A DNA stretch of 64,000 nucleotides. Origin: CAYOHR01 sp964512145 (GTDB lineage: Bacteria > Bacteroidota > Bacteroidia > Flavobacteriales_G > JALEGO01). Location: contig CAZEIM010000005.1 of assembly GCA_964512145.1 (NCBI GenBank), forward strand, positions 19,527 through 83,526, read 5' to 3'. The notes beneath the pieces were generated by a model that saw only the letters and a list, made by a program, of their open reading frames with translations, made no database searches and was not told the origin of the DNA. Position numbers and translations under genes: made by a program. Shown one piece after another: positions 19,589 through 28,887 of the stretch (the stretch's first letter is position 1; every line of letters begins with the position of its first letter).

Positions 19589-20620
19589 TTATGGTATCTC
19601 TTTAAATTCATACGTCCACTTTTGATCTAAAAATACCTGTATTTTTAGATACCCTAAAGTAGTATCGTTTTGATAAATCGCTTTAAAGTGATGTTTACCA
19701 AAAGCACTTTTTTTACTGCCATTCCCGGAAACAAAATAATGATTATTTTGAATAGTAAAATACTGAGCATTATGATCGTGCCCAGATATATAGATTAAGT
19801 TTTCATATTTTGAAAAAATACTTAATAATTCACTTTTTACTTTTTTATATCTTGGAAAATAAAGGTCCTGACTAAAATATCGGTGCCCTCCCAAAAAATA
19901 AAGTGGAGTGTAAGTGCCCAATAAACGAACAACGGTTTTCTTTTGACCATGTTTTCCATTCGAAAACAAAGGATGGTGCGCGCAAATAAATACCAGTTCA
20001 TTATTTTGTTTAGAATGAATTAAAATAGAGTCTATTTTTCTATAAAAGTTTCGAATCATGTTCTTTTTAGTCAACCCATCCTCCTTTCCTACTGAATGAA
20101 AAATACTTTGTTGAAGAAACCACTGCAAATCCAAAAAAATTAAGCGAACATTTGAATCTATTAAAACGCTTTCAGGCCCAGGACATGCATTCGTTGGTAA
20201 AAAATTCACCTGATTTTTGTTTCGAACATTCGTAGAGTTTAAATAATTTTCCACATACCTGGATTGCTTTAAAACAGCTTGTTTTCCTCTTATTTTCCCT
20301 GCCCTCCAATCATGATTTCCGGGAATAAAAAAAGCATTTCCTTTAAAACCATCCAAACATTGTAATTGAGAATGAATTTTTTTTTCGGATACCCTAAATT
20401 TTTTAGACTTCTCATTCAGTTCCAGTCCTTGGTAGTAAATATTGTCGCCCAAAAATATAATACTGGATAAACTATCCAACATTAATTCTTTATTCAATGT
20501 TTTTAATGCATTATTTTGAATCGTATCTTTTCCGGCATCACCTATAAAATAGAAGGTGTGTTGAGCATAAAAATGAATTGGAAAAATCCACGTTATAAAA
20601 AGCAACCTTTTGTTAATCAT
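19589..20620 (-). CDS. Secreted metallophosphoesterase
   Basis: A 343-residue calcineurin-like phosphoesterase with an N-terminal signal ending near FYAQ. The two-metal site can be followed in order: GDAGKD (~27), FLGDNIYY (~57), the GNHDWRAG block (~101), CAHHPLFSNGKHG (~213) and SGHDHNAQYF (~280). Such enzymes hydrolyse phosphate esters in the periplasm or at the cell surface. The GDAG/GDNIYYQG pattern resembles purple-acid-like or tartrate-resistant phosphatases of Bacteroidota, but no substrate can be named. It converges with pyc (8-base gap) and is divergent from the large repeat adhesin. Confidence 0.85.
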   Translation of the reverse strand: MINKRLLFITWIFPIHFYAQHTFYFIGDAGKDTIQNNALKTLNKELMLDSLSSIIFLGDNIYYQGLELNEKSKKFRVSEKKIHSQLQCLDGFKGNAFFIPGNHDWRAGKIRGKQAVLKQSRYVENYLNSTNVRNKNQVNFLPTNACPGPESVLIDSNVRLIFLDLQWFLQQSIFHSVGKEDGLTKKNMIRNFYRKIDSILIHSKQNNELVFICAHHPLFSNGKHGQKKTVVRLLGTYTPLYFLGGHRYFSQDLYFPRYKKVKSELLSIFSKYENLIYISGHDHNAQYFTIQNNHYFVSGNGSKKSAFGKHHFKAIYQNDTTLGYLKIQVFLDQKWTYEFKEIP

Positions 20621-20635
20621 TACGACTACTTATTG

Positions 20636-20643
20636 TAAATTTG
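20636..20643 (+). promoter_or_regulatory. -7 box that decides the start of the repeat adhesin gene
   Basis: TAAATTTG is a perfect TAnnTTTG and overlaps the TTG at 20641 where the longest open frame begins. Transcription would start after that codon, so translation more likely starts at TTG 20662. Confidence 0.5.
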
Positions 20644-20646
20644 TAT

Positions 20647-20654
20647 CAAAAGTA
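20647..20654 (-). promoter_or_regulatory. -7 box for phosphoesterase gene
   Basis: TACTTTTG on the minus strand is a perfect TAnnTTTG, 26 bases upstream of ATG 20620. It sits three bases from the plus-strand box, so the two divergent promoters overlap. Confidence 0.45.
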
Positions 20655-20661
20655 TTTTAAA

Positions 20662-23600
20662 TTGCTTAAGAAACTCATTTTTTTATTTCAATTCATTTTA
20701 CTAAATCTTTCGGGTATATTTACTCAATGCGAGTTAATACAAAACGGAAATTTTGAGGCAAGTAACACCCTTCCTGCGCCTGGTTTTAGTACTCCAAATC
20801 ACACCCAATTTCAATACTGGCCAAATGCTTGTGTTTATATAGGAGAAGTAAGTTTAGGAAGTTCTGCGAATTGTTACTCGGGTAGTTGGTCATTAACCGG
20901 AGATCATACCACTGGAAACGGAAACTTTTTAATGGTAGATATAGCTCCAAATACGACCGATATTGATTTTTATGAAACCAATTTCACTAGTCATCCTGGG
21001 GCTCAATATCGATTAAATGTTTGGGCATATAATCCTAATATTACCAATAATTATTTTACTCGATTAGATTTAAAAGTAAATGGGACAAAACAAAACAATG
21101 TTTTAACTGTAAATAATACACCGGGCTGGAAATACAAAGACTTTATATTCACGGCCGCCTCGGCAAGTACAAATATTAAATTATACAACAATGGAAATCA
21201 TAATGGTTCTTCCGGGAAAGATATTGCCATAGACGATGTTTGTGTAGAACCTATCTTCGACTCCATTCGAGTGGTTTTATTAAATCCAAGTACTGGAATT
21301 TGCACTGGAGATACCGCCTTTTTTAGATTTGAATATTTTGGTTTTAATGGTGGCATTTGTTTTCAGATTAACGATGGCGGAGCCCTATCTAACAATACAT
21401 TTAGCAAAGATGCTATTTTTTACTCCATTGTAAACGCAAACAAAAGCATACAATTTACAGCAAACTTTTGTGAGGGGAGAAATTACCAGAAGGTTTTTAA
21501 TCTTACGGCAGAAACTCAAATCCCGGTTCAAATTTCATCCAGTGATATATGCGATGGGGGTATAAACGTTGTTTCCATTAATGGCCCAAACAATGGTAGC
21601 TTTTCTTTAATTCCTCCACTAACCGATGCTGCCATCATTGATCCTGTAAGCGGAGAAATATCAAACTATACCGTTGGAAACTCCTATATTATAGAATATG
21701 AAGTAAATAATAACGGATGTATTGGAATTGGAACGGATACCGTTCAAGTATATTCCCCTGAAAATGCTTCTTTTACTATGCCAAACTTTTGTGAAGGTTC
21801 TGCGCAAACCATCCAAATAAATGGAACTCCCAACGGAATATTTTCATTTTTCACTCATCCAATGGATGGATCTACGATTAATCCCAACAGCGGAATCATC
21901 AGTAACTATGTTGCAGGAACCACGTATTCCGTTCAATATAAAACTACCGGTTTTTGTCCCGATAGTGCTGTTCAACAAGTACAAGTTATTACTAAAGATG
22001 TGGCCGATGTTACAGCTTCCGACTTTTGTTTTGGCACCTCAAATACTATACAAATAAATGGAACTACGGGTGGAGTATTTTCATTCTCCCCTACCCCTTC
22101 AGATGGTGCCATAATAAATGCTTCTTCGGGAGTTATCTCAAATTATACATCCGGAAGTACATATTCCATACAATATACTACACTGGGTGTATGTCCAGAT
22201 TCTCAAACATTTAGTATATCCGTATTAGATAAAGACATTGCGCTTTTTTCTTCTGCCAACTTTTGTGAAGGAACGCAAAACAACATTCAACTTTTAGGAA
22301 CAAGTGGAGGTGTATTTTCTTTTGTTAATACCCCCTTAGATGGAGCAACCATGAATTCTAATACAGGTATCATATCGAACGGTACAGCTGGAAGTACTTA
22401 TTCTATTAAATATGTAACTCCAGGTGTTTGTAAAGACAGTTCTACTCAAAGTGTTATGGTTATTCCTACACAAAACGCAAGTTTTGTGTATAACGACTTT
22501 TGTCCCGGAAGCATTATTACACCTATTATTACCGGAAATTCAGGTGGAACGTTTTCATTTAACCCAAACCCAAATGACGGAAGTACCATAAATCCAAATA
22601 ATGGACAAATTTCAAATCCAATTGACGGCACATTGTATTTTGTACAATATGCTACCTCAGGACAATGTCCTGATTCTTCTGTAGTTCCGGTTCAGGTTTA
22701 TAACAGGCCTCAAGCTCTAATCTACGGAAGCGGTGATTTATGTGATCAACAAAAAGACTCCTTTTATATACAATTAAATGGAATTGCGCCTTTCAATTTT
22801 TCATTTACAGATGGAACTCTTATTTACACCTATGTAAATTATAATTCGAATCTATTTTCATTTGAAGTGACTCATACAAACCCATTTACAATGATTGATG
22901 TTTCGGATAATCAATGCTCGGGAATAGTAACCGGAAATACTAGTTTTACCAGTAGTGATTTACAAGTTACATTAGACACAAACGTTGGATGTCCGGGTTT
23001 TGAAACTTCTTTTACTATTTCATCTGTATTAGGAAATAACCCAACCTGTATTTGGAAATTTAAAGACGGAACACAAATAAATGAATGTAATACCTTTTCT
23101 AAAACCTTTTATGAAGAAGGATGTGAAGATGTGGAAATTATAGTTACAGCAGATTATGGATGTAAAGGCAGTTTCATAAAAAATAATTTGATTTGTGTAT
23201 TAGAAGCCCCTAAAAGCTCATTTACCATGTACCCTGAAATTCCTACGTATTTTAATTCTGACATTGAATTGTACAACACTTCGATAAATGCAGAACAAAT
23301 ACAGTGGAACATGGATGGAATTGTTCTAAGTACAGGAAACCAAGTATCGTTTGAATTGCCCCAGGATTCTAGCAAATCGTTTCAAATATGTTTACTTTCT
23401 GTGTCTAAAGAACAGTGTAAAGACACTCACTGTATTGATGTAAAAATACAGGATGATTATGTGTTATATGTGCCCAATACATTTACACCGGATGAAAACA
23501 ACCTAAACGAAGTATTTTTACCGGTGGTAACGCAAGCTCCTGAATATTCTTTTACTATATACAACAGATGGGGGACCATTGTTTTTAATACACCAAACAC

Positions 23601-23730
23601 CAAAGAAGGTTGGGATGGCATAGAAAATGGGAAAAAAGTTGAACAAGGCGTGTACACATGGCTCATTGAATTAGTAAACTACAAAGGCATAGCGGTTCGT
23701 AAAACCGGAAAAGTATTGGTGTTGTATTGA
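20662..23730 (+). CDS. Large secreted repeat adhesin with gliding-motility C-terminal domain
   Basis: About 1022 residues from the chosen TTG start at 20662, which begins a good signal peptide (MLKKLIFLFQF) and lies just downstream of the -7 box. Residues ~25-190 form a jelly-roll or carbohydrate-binding-like domain (LIQNGNFEAS at its start, DIAIDDVCVEP at its end). Five tandem ~79-residue modules follow, then PKD-like segments. The end is a classic gliding-motility-associated C-terminal domain (VPNTFTPDENNLNEVF, YNRWGTIVF, GWDGIENGKKVEQGVYTW). It should be exported by the type IX system and displayed on the surface as an adhesin or matrix protein. Its ligand is unknown. Confidence 0.85.
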   Translation: MLKKLIFLFQFILLNLSGIFTQCELIQNGNFEASNTLPAPGFSTPNHTQFQYWPNACVYIGEVSLGSSANCYSGSWSLTGDHTTGNGNFLMVDIAPNTTDIDFYETNFTSHPGAQYRLNVWAYNPNITNNYFTRLDLKVNGTKQNNVLTVNNTPGWKYKDFIFTAASASTNIKLYNNGNHNGSSGKDIAIDDVCVEPIFDSIRVVLLNPSTGICTGDTAFFRFEYFGFNGGICFQINDGGALSNNTFSKDAIFYSIVNANKSIQFTANFCEGRNYQKVFNLTAETQIPVQISSSDICDGGINVVSINGPNNGSFSLIPPLTDAAIIDPVSGEISNYTVGNSYIIEYEVNNNGCIGIGTDTVQVYSPENASFTMPNFCEGSAQTIQINGTPNGIFSFFTHPMDGSTINPNSGIISNYVAGTTYSVQYKTTGFCPDSAVQQVQVITKDVADVTASDFCFGTSNTIQINGTTGGVFSFSPTPSDGAIINASSGVISNYTSGSTYSIQYTTLGVCPDSQTFSISVLDKDIALFSSANFCEGTQNNIQLLGTSGGVFSFVNTPLDGATMNSNTGIISNGTAGSTYSIKYVTPGVCKDSSTQSVMVIPTQNASFVYNDFCPGSIITPIITGNSGGTFSFNPNPNDGSTINPNNGQISNPIDGTLYFVQYATSGQCPDSSVVPVQVYNRPQALIYGSGDLCDQQKDSFYIQLNGIAPFNFSFTDGTLIYTYVNYNSNLFSFEVTHTNPFTMIDVSDNQCSGIVTGNTSFTSSDLQVTLDTNVGCPGFETSFTISSVLGNNPTCIWKFKDGTQINECNTFSKTFYEEGCEDVEIIVTADYGCKGSFIKNNLICVLEAPKSSFTMYPEIPTYFNSDIELYNTSINAEQIQWNMDGIVLSTGNQVSFELPQDSSKSFQICLLSVSKEQCKDTHCIDVKIQDDYVLYVPNTFTPDENNLNEVFLPVVTQAPEYSFTIYNRWGTIVFNTPNTKEGWDGIENGKKVEQGVYTWLIELVNYKGIAVRKTGKVLVLY
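21535..22722 (+). repeat. Five tandem ~237-bp repeats encoding ~79-residue modules
   Basis: Each module follows the pattern FCxG...IxGTxGGxFSF, then DGxxIN.xSGxISN, then TYxIQYxTxGxCPDS. The five copies fill 1188 bases, or 237.6 per copy. The protein pattern is well kept while the DNA copies have diverged, so the array is old rather than recently expanded. Confidence 0.9.
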
Positions 23731-24174
23731 AACCACAATCACTGTACAAATTCAAAAAATGGGGAATTTTAAATCAATTTAGAGGTAAAACATAAATTTT
23801 ACTCTTGTTACAAATACTGTCCTATGAGCTATGTTTGTGAAGATGATGCATAGATTTTTATTTTTAAAAACTTTGCATTAATTTTATTAATTAAAAAAAG
23901 AGTCAGGTTGAAAATAATGAAAAAAATAAGGCGTAGTAAAGACTATATAAATCTATCAAAATATAGTTGGCTTTATTTGGTTTACTAAGTATATAAGTAA
24001 GTTATGGGCAATGCTAAAATACAGACAGACCAAACATAAAACGACAGACGAAATGCCAACCGCACATTCAGGCACATTTGCTTGCCCCAACACACGGACG
24101 ACCGCTTCGCAAGCAAAAGAGCCTGAATTTTGCCTACGCCCAAATACTGCCGAATTTAAACTGATTTAGGATTA
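23731..24174. other. 444-base intergenic region at the left edge of the accessory island
   Basis: No gene is supported here. The left part (23731-24000) is AT-rich, with only short frames. The right part (24001-24174) is clearly less AT-rich. It holds a GTTATGGGCAATGC motif at its start and a long stem-loop, described separately, just before the first gene of the Dnd-like operon. Confidence 0.7.
24001..24160. repeat. Stem-loop element upstream of the Dnd-like operon (possible cassette boundary)
   Basis: Arms 24066-24085 and 24109-24128 pair at 18 of 20 positions around a 23-base loop. The element also contains ATGCCAAC (24053-24060) and a CCCAACACACGGACGACC stretch. ATGCCAAC and a similar CCCAAC...CGACC stretch recur in the element after the operon at 30451-30560. 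Shared motifs at both ends of a gene block are what one expects of recombination sites or mobile hairpins. The attC-like idea is inference, because the strict integron core-site consensus is not met. Confidence 0.5.
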
Positions 24175-26622
24175 ATGACAATAGAGGAAATATATTATTC
24201 TGAAGAAATAAGTGTTCGTTCTTTCAACGTCTGTAATGACAATGACTTAAAAGACCTGTCCGCAATTTTAAAACACTATCGTGAAAATAGAACTTTCGAA
24301 AATCTTAAAAATTGTGGAAGAAAATCTAATGAAGAATTGACAGCTTTATGTTTGAAATATACAGATTATGACAATAATCATTTATCTGAACCTTTAGAGC
24401 CAGAAAAACAACTAATTACGACAATAACTAATTTCACAAGAACCCAAAGAGAAGTAGTAAATAGTTTTATCGAAATAAATTCAAATAACCTTTCAAATAG
24501 AAGCAAAAACGCCATAACCACGTTCCTAAATGGAAATTTGAAAATTCGAAACATAAGCGAGAAAATTTTAACGAATGATAGATTCAATTTCCAAGACATT
24601 AAAAATGTCGGAAAAAAGACGGTAACGGAGTTAAAAAGTTTTATTGATTCAATAATTGAATTTATTACAAAAGTTGCGGAAGTTGGCAATGAAAATGATT
24701 TAGTTGCTCTGCGAAACAGATTTTTCATCGAAAAAACATTTTCAATTTCTTCAATCCCTAATGAAATTCTAGAATCACAATCAATTTTTAGCCTAGTTGA
24801 TTTTCTAATAAGTAAAGATGCAATCTTTGAAAAAAACGAAAACCTCATTTTCAAAAAAGGCATTAAAATTTATAATGATCAACCAGAACTTACACTAGAT
24901 GACATAGCAGATGAAATAAAAATTTCAAGAGAGAGAGTTAGACAAATACGGAAAGGTATTTTGGAAAATTTATTCAATAACCTGCAATTTGTAAGGAATA
25001 TTGAAGACGATTTGTATCAGAAATACGATATTGACCAAAATCATCACTTTATCAACATTGATGACGATTTAAATAATTTGATAAATACAGTCAATAACAC
25101 TAATTTTTCTGTTGAATTTAACACAATCATAATCTACTCTTACATTTCAGATAAATTTGATCTTATTGGAGAGATTGAAGATGTCTTACAACCCAAAACA
25201 TTTAATTCTAGAGGTCGTCATAATTGGGATAATTTTTACTTAGTAAGCAAAGGCCTAACCAATCTTTTTGACTTCAATAATCTCGTTGATGACATAGATA
25301 AAAGACTGAATGACAGAATTGAAGAAACGTATTGGTTCCACTTCAAAAGCTACTTAACCAGTTTTATGAAGGTAGATGATAACTCTTTAATAACATTAAT
25401 TTTACCTGTTGCTGAGAAAATTCTTAATAAAGAATTCGATCTCATAATTGACCTTAACGATAATATTATTTTTAAAAGAAATACAGTCAAACAAGTTCCT
25501 GAATTTGCAATAGAAGCATTAGAGAAACTTGGTGTACCTTCAAACATTGAGGCCATCTACAAATTAATTGAAAAAGAATTTCCTGAAATAACTAAAAGCA
25601 AAGAAGCATTGAGAGGGAGTTTACAACGAACACCTGAAATAATATACTTTGGTAGAAGTAGTACATATGGCTTAAAAAAATGGGAAACAGAAAAGGATGG
25701 AATCAAAGGTGGAACTATTAGAAGCATTGTAATTAAATTCCTAGAGTTAGAATCCGAACCTATTCATATTTCAAAAATATCAAAACACGTATTACAATAT
25801 CGTCCTGATTCAAATGAAAAAAGTATCTACTATAATTTGAAAATGGATGAGTCAAACTCTTTTATTTTCTATAAAGATTCGCACGTTGGATTGATTCAAA
25901 AGAATTATGACAAAGCTTTTGAAAAAATATCTAATGATAAGAGAATTGAAAAAAAATCTTGGGAAGAAAGATATACTGAACTCTCAGGATTTATAGCTGT
26001 AAACAATAGATTACCCTTTTCAAGTGGTTGTCCTGAAAACGAAATCAAACTTTACAGATGGTATAAAATCCAGGTTGGAAAAACAAAAAATGGGAGGATC
26101 GAAGAAGAAAAAGGCAATTTAATAAACGAGATAATTAAAAATTTTGAAAAAGGTGAATCTACTCAAAGGACAAGCACAAATAATATAGGAAGAATAAAAA
26201 AGGTAAGTAGTAATTCTAAATATACATATGAATACCTGACTGAATTTATAAGTATTAATAAGCGGATGCCCGACTCCAGAGATCCAAATGAAAGTCGCCT
26301 TTATCAATATTATTACAGAAACAAAAAAAATCTCGAAAATATTGATGAATTATCAGTACAAGAAGCGAAGTTATTGGAATTAATAGAGAAATTTGGATCT
26401 TCTAAACATCCTAAACATACAATTGATGAATTGATGGAATTTATTAAAAGCAATAAGAGAATGCCCGATTCCAGAAAAAATAATGAAAGGGGGCTATATC
26501 AGTTTGCTTATAAACAAAGAAAGTTGTTCGAAGAAGGAGATCTAGACAAAGTCGAAGTAAACAAATTTGTTGAAATAGCTAAAATAATTCAAAATCACAA
26601 GTATGAAAATAAAAGAAACTAA
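24175..26622 (+). CDS. DNA-binding protein with alpha-CTD-like, sigma region-4 and helicase-associated-type repeats (gene A of Dnd-like operon)
   Basis: An 815-residue protein built from DNA-binding modules. Residues ~10-60 (ISVRSFNVC ... NLKNCGRKSNEEL) and ~105-165 (LSNRSKNA ... DIKNVGKKTVTEL) resemble the C-terminal domain of RNA polymerase alpha subunit. Residues ~238-260 (LTLDDIADEIKISRERVRQIR) are a sigma-70 region-4 helix-turn-helix. Residues ~450-570 look like HARE-type winged helices. Three repeats at ~594, ~682 and ~748, two of them with KRMPDSR...LYQ, resemble helicase-associated domains. No enzymatic motif is seen. It overlaps the next gene by 20 bases and starts a four-gene operon. 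I infer a DNA-recognition or regulatory subunit; it could instead be only a transcription regulator. Confidence 0.7.
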   Translation: MTIEEIYYSEEISVRSFNVCNDNDLKDLSAILKHYRENRTFENLKNCGRKSNEELTALCLKYTDYDNNHLSEPLEPEKQLITTITNFTRTQREVVNSFIEINSNNLSNRSKNAITTFLNGNLKIRNISEKILTNDRFNFQDIKNVGKKTVTELKSFIDSIIEFITKVAEVGNENDLVALRNRFFIEKTFSISSIPNEILESQSIFSLVDFLISKDAIFEKNENLIFKKGIKIYNDQPELTLDDIADEIKISRERVRQIRKGILENLFNNLQFVRNIEDDLYQKYDIDQNHHFINIDDDLNNLINTVNNTNFSVEFNTIIIYSYISDKFDLIGEIEDVLQPKTFNSRGRHNWDNFYLVSKGLTNLFDFNNLVDDIDKRLNDRIEETYWFHFKSYLTSFMKVDDNSLITLILPVAEKILNKEFDLIIDLNDNIIFKRNTVKQVPEFAIEALEKLGVPSNIEAIYKLIEKEFPEITKSKEALRGSLQRTPEIIYFGRSSTYGLKKWETEKDGIKGGTIRSIVIKFLELESEPIHISKISKHVLQYRPDSNEKSIYYNLKMDESNSFIFYKDSHVGLIQKNYDKAFEKISNDKRIEKKSWEERYTELSGFIAVNNRLPFSSGCPENEIKLYRWYKIQVGKTKNGRIEEEKGNLINEIIKNFEKGESTQRTSTNNIGRIKKVSSNSKYTYEYLTEFISINKRMPDSRDPNESRLYQYYYRNKKNLENIDELSVQEAKLLELIEKFGSSKHPKHTIDELMEFIKSNKRMPDSRKNNERGLYQFAYKQRKLFEEGDLDKVEVNKFVEIAKIIQNHKYENKRN

Positions 26623-26785
26623 ATTATTGCAAGAGCAAAGACTAAAAGAAATATCAACGGATAAGGGTGTTGATTATGATTCTTTAAATTCCCTCCTTGA
26701 ATCTGTTAGAACAAAAAAGTTGCTGAAAAGAAATAATTATCATCAGCAAAAAATTAATGACGTAATTGAAAAAGCAACAAAATGA
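26603..26785 (+). CDS. 60-residue helical protein (gene B of Dnd-like operon)
   Basis: A small charged protein, strongly helical and rich in Lys, Glu and Leu, with no cysteine and no signal peptide. It overlaps the gene before by 20 bases and the DndD-like gene by 4 (ATGA), so it is translationally coupled and likely real despite its size. Small helical proteins beside DndD-like ATPases are seen in other DNA-modification loci. I infer a bridging or adaptor subunit. No family can be named from the sequence alone. Confidence 0.65.
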   Translation: MKIKETKLLQEQRLKEISTDKGVDYDSLNSLLESVRTKKLLKRNNYHQQKINDVIEKATK

Positions 26786-28887
26786 AATTTTCAAACATTG
26801 AAATAAATAATTTCAGGCAATATTACAACTCTGTATATGTTGACCTTGAGACAAATGATGAAAGAAATATCGTCATAATTGGTGGTCGCAATGGTTATGG
26901 CAAAACAAATTTTTTGCTTTCAATCGTTTGGTGTTTATTTGGCGATAAGATTTCACAGATAGATGAGAATTTCAAAAAAGAGATTCAAAAGGAAAAAAAC
27001 TATTCTTCCTTTATGCAACAATCTATCAATTGGACAGCAAAAAAAGAAAACAAAACTAAGTTTTTCGTAAGTATTACAATTTCAGATATTGAATTACCAG
27101 AATTAAGAGTACTTAATTCAAATACAAATTCCATAGTTATAAAAAGAACTTTTGATGTGGCATCAATGAATGAAACACTTTCAATCACTGACGTGACCTC
27201 AAACCTTGAAATATTTGATGATGAAAGTGACAAAGTAAATTTTATTAATGATTATATCATTCCAATTGACGCAGCAAAATTTGTGTTTTTTGATGCCGAA
27301 AAGATTGCAGAAATAGCAAATTTGTCAATTAAAGATGAAGGCAGTTTTATTAATGATGCTCTTGGAAAAATTCTTGGTTTGGATACATATGAAACTTTAA
27401 TTGAGGACATTGAATTTTACATCAATAGTTTGAAAAAAGAAGGAGCATCAAAAAACCTTCAAGAACAAATAATTAATAATGAAAAAGCTATCGAAATATC
27501 AGAGGATCAAATAAATAAACTTGAAGAAGAAAATGCTGAAAGTCTAAAGAAAATTGATGACTTAAAGAAAGATATTAGAGAATACGATGATGTGATTTTA
27601 AAACATAGTAAAAAAGGCAACTCAACTTTTGATAGAAACGCTATTATAATTGAAATCGACAAGTTAAAGGCTAAAGAGGTTGAGCTTAATGAACGATTTA
27701 ACGAATTGAGTGAAATTATACCGCTTGCTATTCTCACAGGAAAACTAGAAGAAGTAAAAGAACATTTGGAAATTCAAGAAAAAAATGAACTTTCACAAAA
27801 CTCATCCAAGGAGAACTCGGATAAAATTGAAAACTTTATTGAACTTCTTTTCAATAAACCTCCTGAACCAGAGAATTCAACAATGTCTTTAAAGGATAAA
27901 ATGTTTTACTATGAAAAGGCACAAACATTAGGATCACAATTATTTAAAGAGAATGGCGAATACACAGAACTTGAATTTGAACACGATCTTAATAATTCTG
28001 AAAAGAAGCTAATAGCAGATGCAATCAACTTGGTTAATACACAATCCAAAGATTTATTTAAAACTACAATTGAAGAATTTAACGAGATAAAAGTAAAACT
28101 ATCAGATTTAAATAAAACTCTAAGTAAAGTTGATGCAGATCTTGAAGACGAATTAATTCTTGAGTATTCGTCAAAAAAAGAAACAGCAGATTATAATATT
28201 ACAGAAAAAAACAGGCAAATTGGCGAGAATAATCAACAAATCACAAAGCTGAGAAGTGATATAGTAAGACTCAATCAACAATTAGTTACTTTAGTAAAGA
28301 AAGTTGATATTAACGAGCAAAACAAGTTAAAGATTCAAAAGAGTAATCAATATATTGATGTTTTACATCAGTTCCTAGATGAACAAAAGAATAAGCATAA
28401 AGATAGCTTAGAAGAAACAATTCTTTCTGAACTCAAAATCCTTATGCACAAACTGAATAGCGAACCTAATCAAACTAAATTTATTGAAGATGTAAAGGTT
28501 ACTATACTTGCCTCTGGACAAGGAATGAAAATCACACTTTTTGACCAAGATGACATTGAGATTAGAAAAGAAAGCCTTTCATCTGGTGAGAAGCAAATTT
28601 ATATCTCTTGTTTGATAAAAGCTATTTTAAAGGAATCAATTAAAAGTCTTCCAATTTTTATTGACACACCTTTAGGAAGACTTGACGAGGAACACAGAGA
28701 TAGTATTACTAAAAAATATTATCCAGCACTTTCTGAACAGGTTGTTTTATTCTCTACAAATAGTGAGATAACACCAAAAAGATTCAAAGAGATTTCAGGA
28801 AACATTTCAAAATCGTATTTATTATTCAATGACGGAGTAAATACAAATTTAAAAAGTGGATATTTTAATACAATAAGCAATGATTAG
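26782..28887 (+). CDS. DndD-like SMC/Rad50-family ATPase (gene C of Dnd-like operon)
   Basis: A 701-residue ATPase of the DndD/Rad50 type. The N-terminal lobe has Walker A GRNGYGKTN (~35-43). The middle (~220-560) is two long coiled coils around a small domain (SEIIPLAILTGKLEE and the TMSLKDKMFYYEKAQ region). The C-terminal lobe has the ABC signature LSSGEKQ (~600) and Walker B plus D-loop PIFIDTPLGRLDEEH (~623). DTPLGRLD is typical of DndD. There is no CxxC zinc hook. In dnd loci DndD is the ATPase that works with DndC and DndE on DNA. Here neither DndC nor DndA is present, so it probably acts as a DNA-sensing or DNA-remodelling motor. It overlaps both neighbours. Confidence 0.85.
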   Translation: MKFSNIEINNFRQYYNSVYVDLETNDERNIVIIGGRNGYGKTNFLLSIVWCLFGDKISQIDENFKKEIQKEKNYSSFMQQSINWTAKKENKTKFFVSITISDIELPELRVLNSNTNSIVIKRTFDVASMNETLSITDVTSNLEIFDDESDKVNFINDYIIPIDAAKFVFFDAEKIAEIANLSIKDEGSFINDALGKILGLDTYETLIEDIEFYINSLKKEGASKNLQEQIINNEKAIEISEDQINKLEEENAESLKKIDDLKKDIREYDDVILKHSKKGNSTFDRNAIIIEIDKLKAKEVELNERFNELSEIIPLAILTGKLEEVKEHLEIQEKNELSQNSSKENSDKIENFIELLFNKPPEPENSTMSLKDKMFYYEKAQTLGSQLFKENGEYTELEFEHDLNNSEKKLIADAINLVNTQSKDLFKTTIEEFNEIKVKLSDLNKTLSKVDADLEDELILEYSSKKETADYNITEKNRQIGENNQQITKLRSDIVRLNQQLVTLVKKVDINEQNKLKIQKSNQYIDVLHQFLDEQKNKHKDSLEETILSELKILMHKLNSEPNQTKFIEDVKVTILASGQGMKITLFDQDDIEIRKESLSSGEKQIYISCLIKAILKESIKSLPIFIDTPLGRLDEEHRDSITKKYYPALSEQVVLFSTNSEITPKRFKEISGNISKSYLLFNDGVNTNLKSGYFNTISND

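Noticed and set aside
20641..20661. TTG at 20641 as the start of the repeat adhesin
   Set aside because: It overlaps a perfect -7 box; TTG 20662 gives a normal signal peptide.
23918..23988. Very short basic frame beginning MKKIRRSKDY in the intergenic region
   Set aside because: Only about 23 codons, no conserved feature and no promoter-like box; chance is likely.
24378..24863. 161-codon open frame on the minus strand inside gene A
   Set aside because: It is antisense to a gene with clear domains, shows no recognisable motif and overlaps fully. It is a shadow of codon bias.
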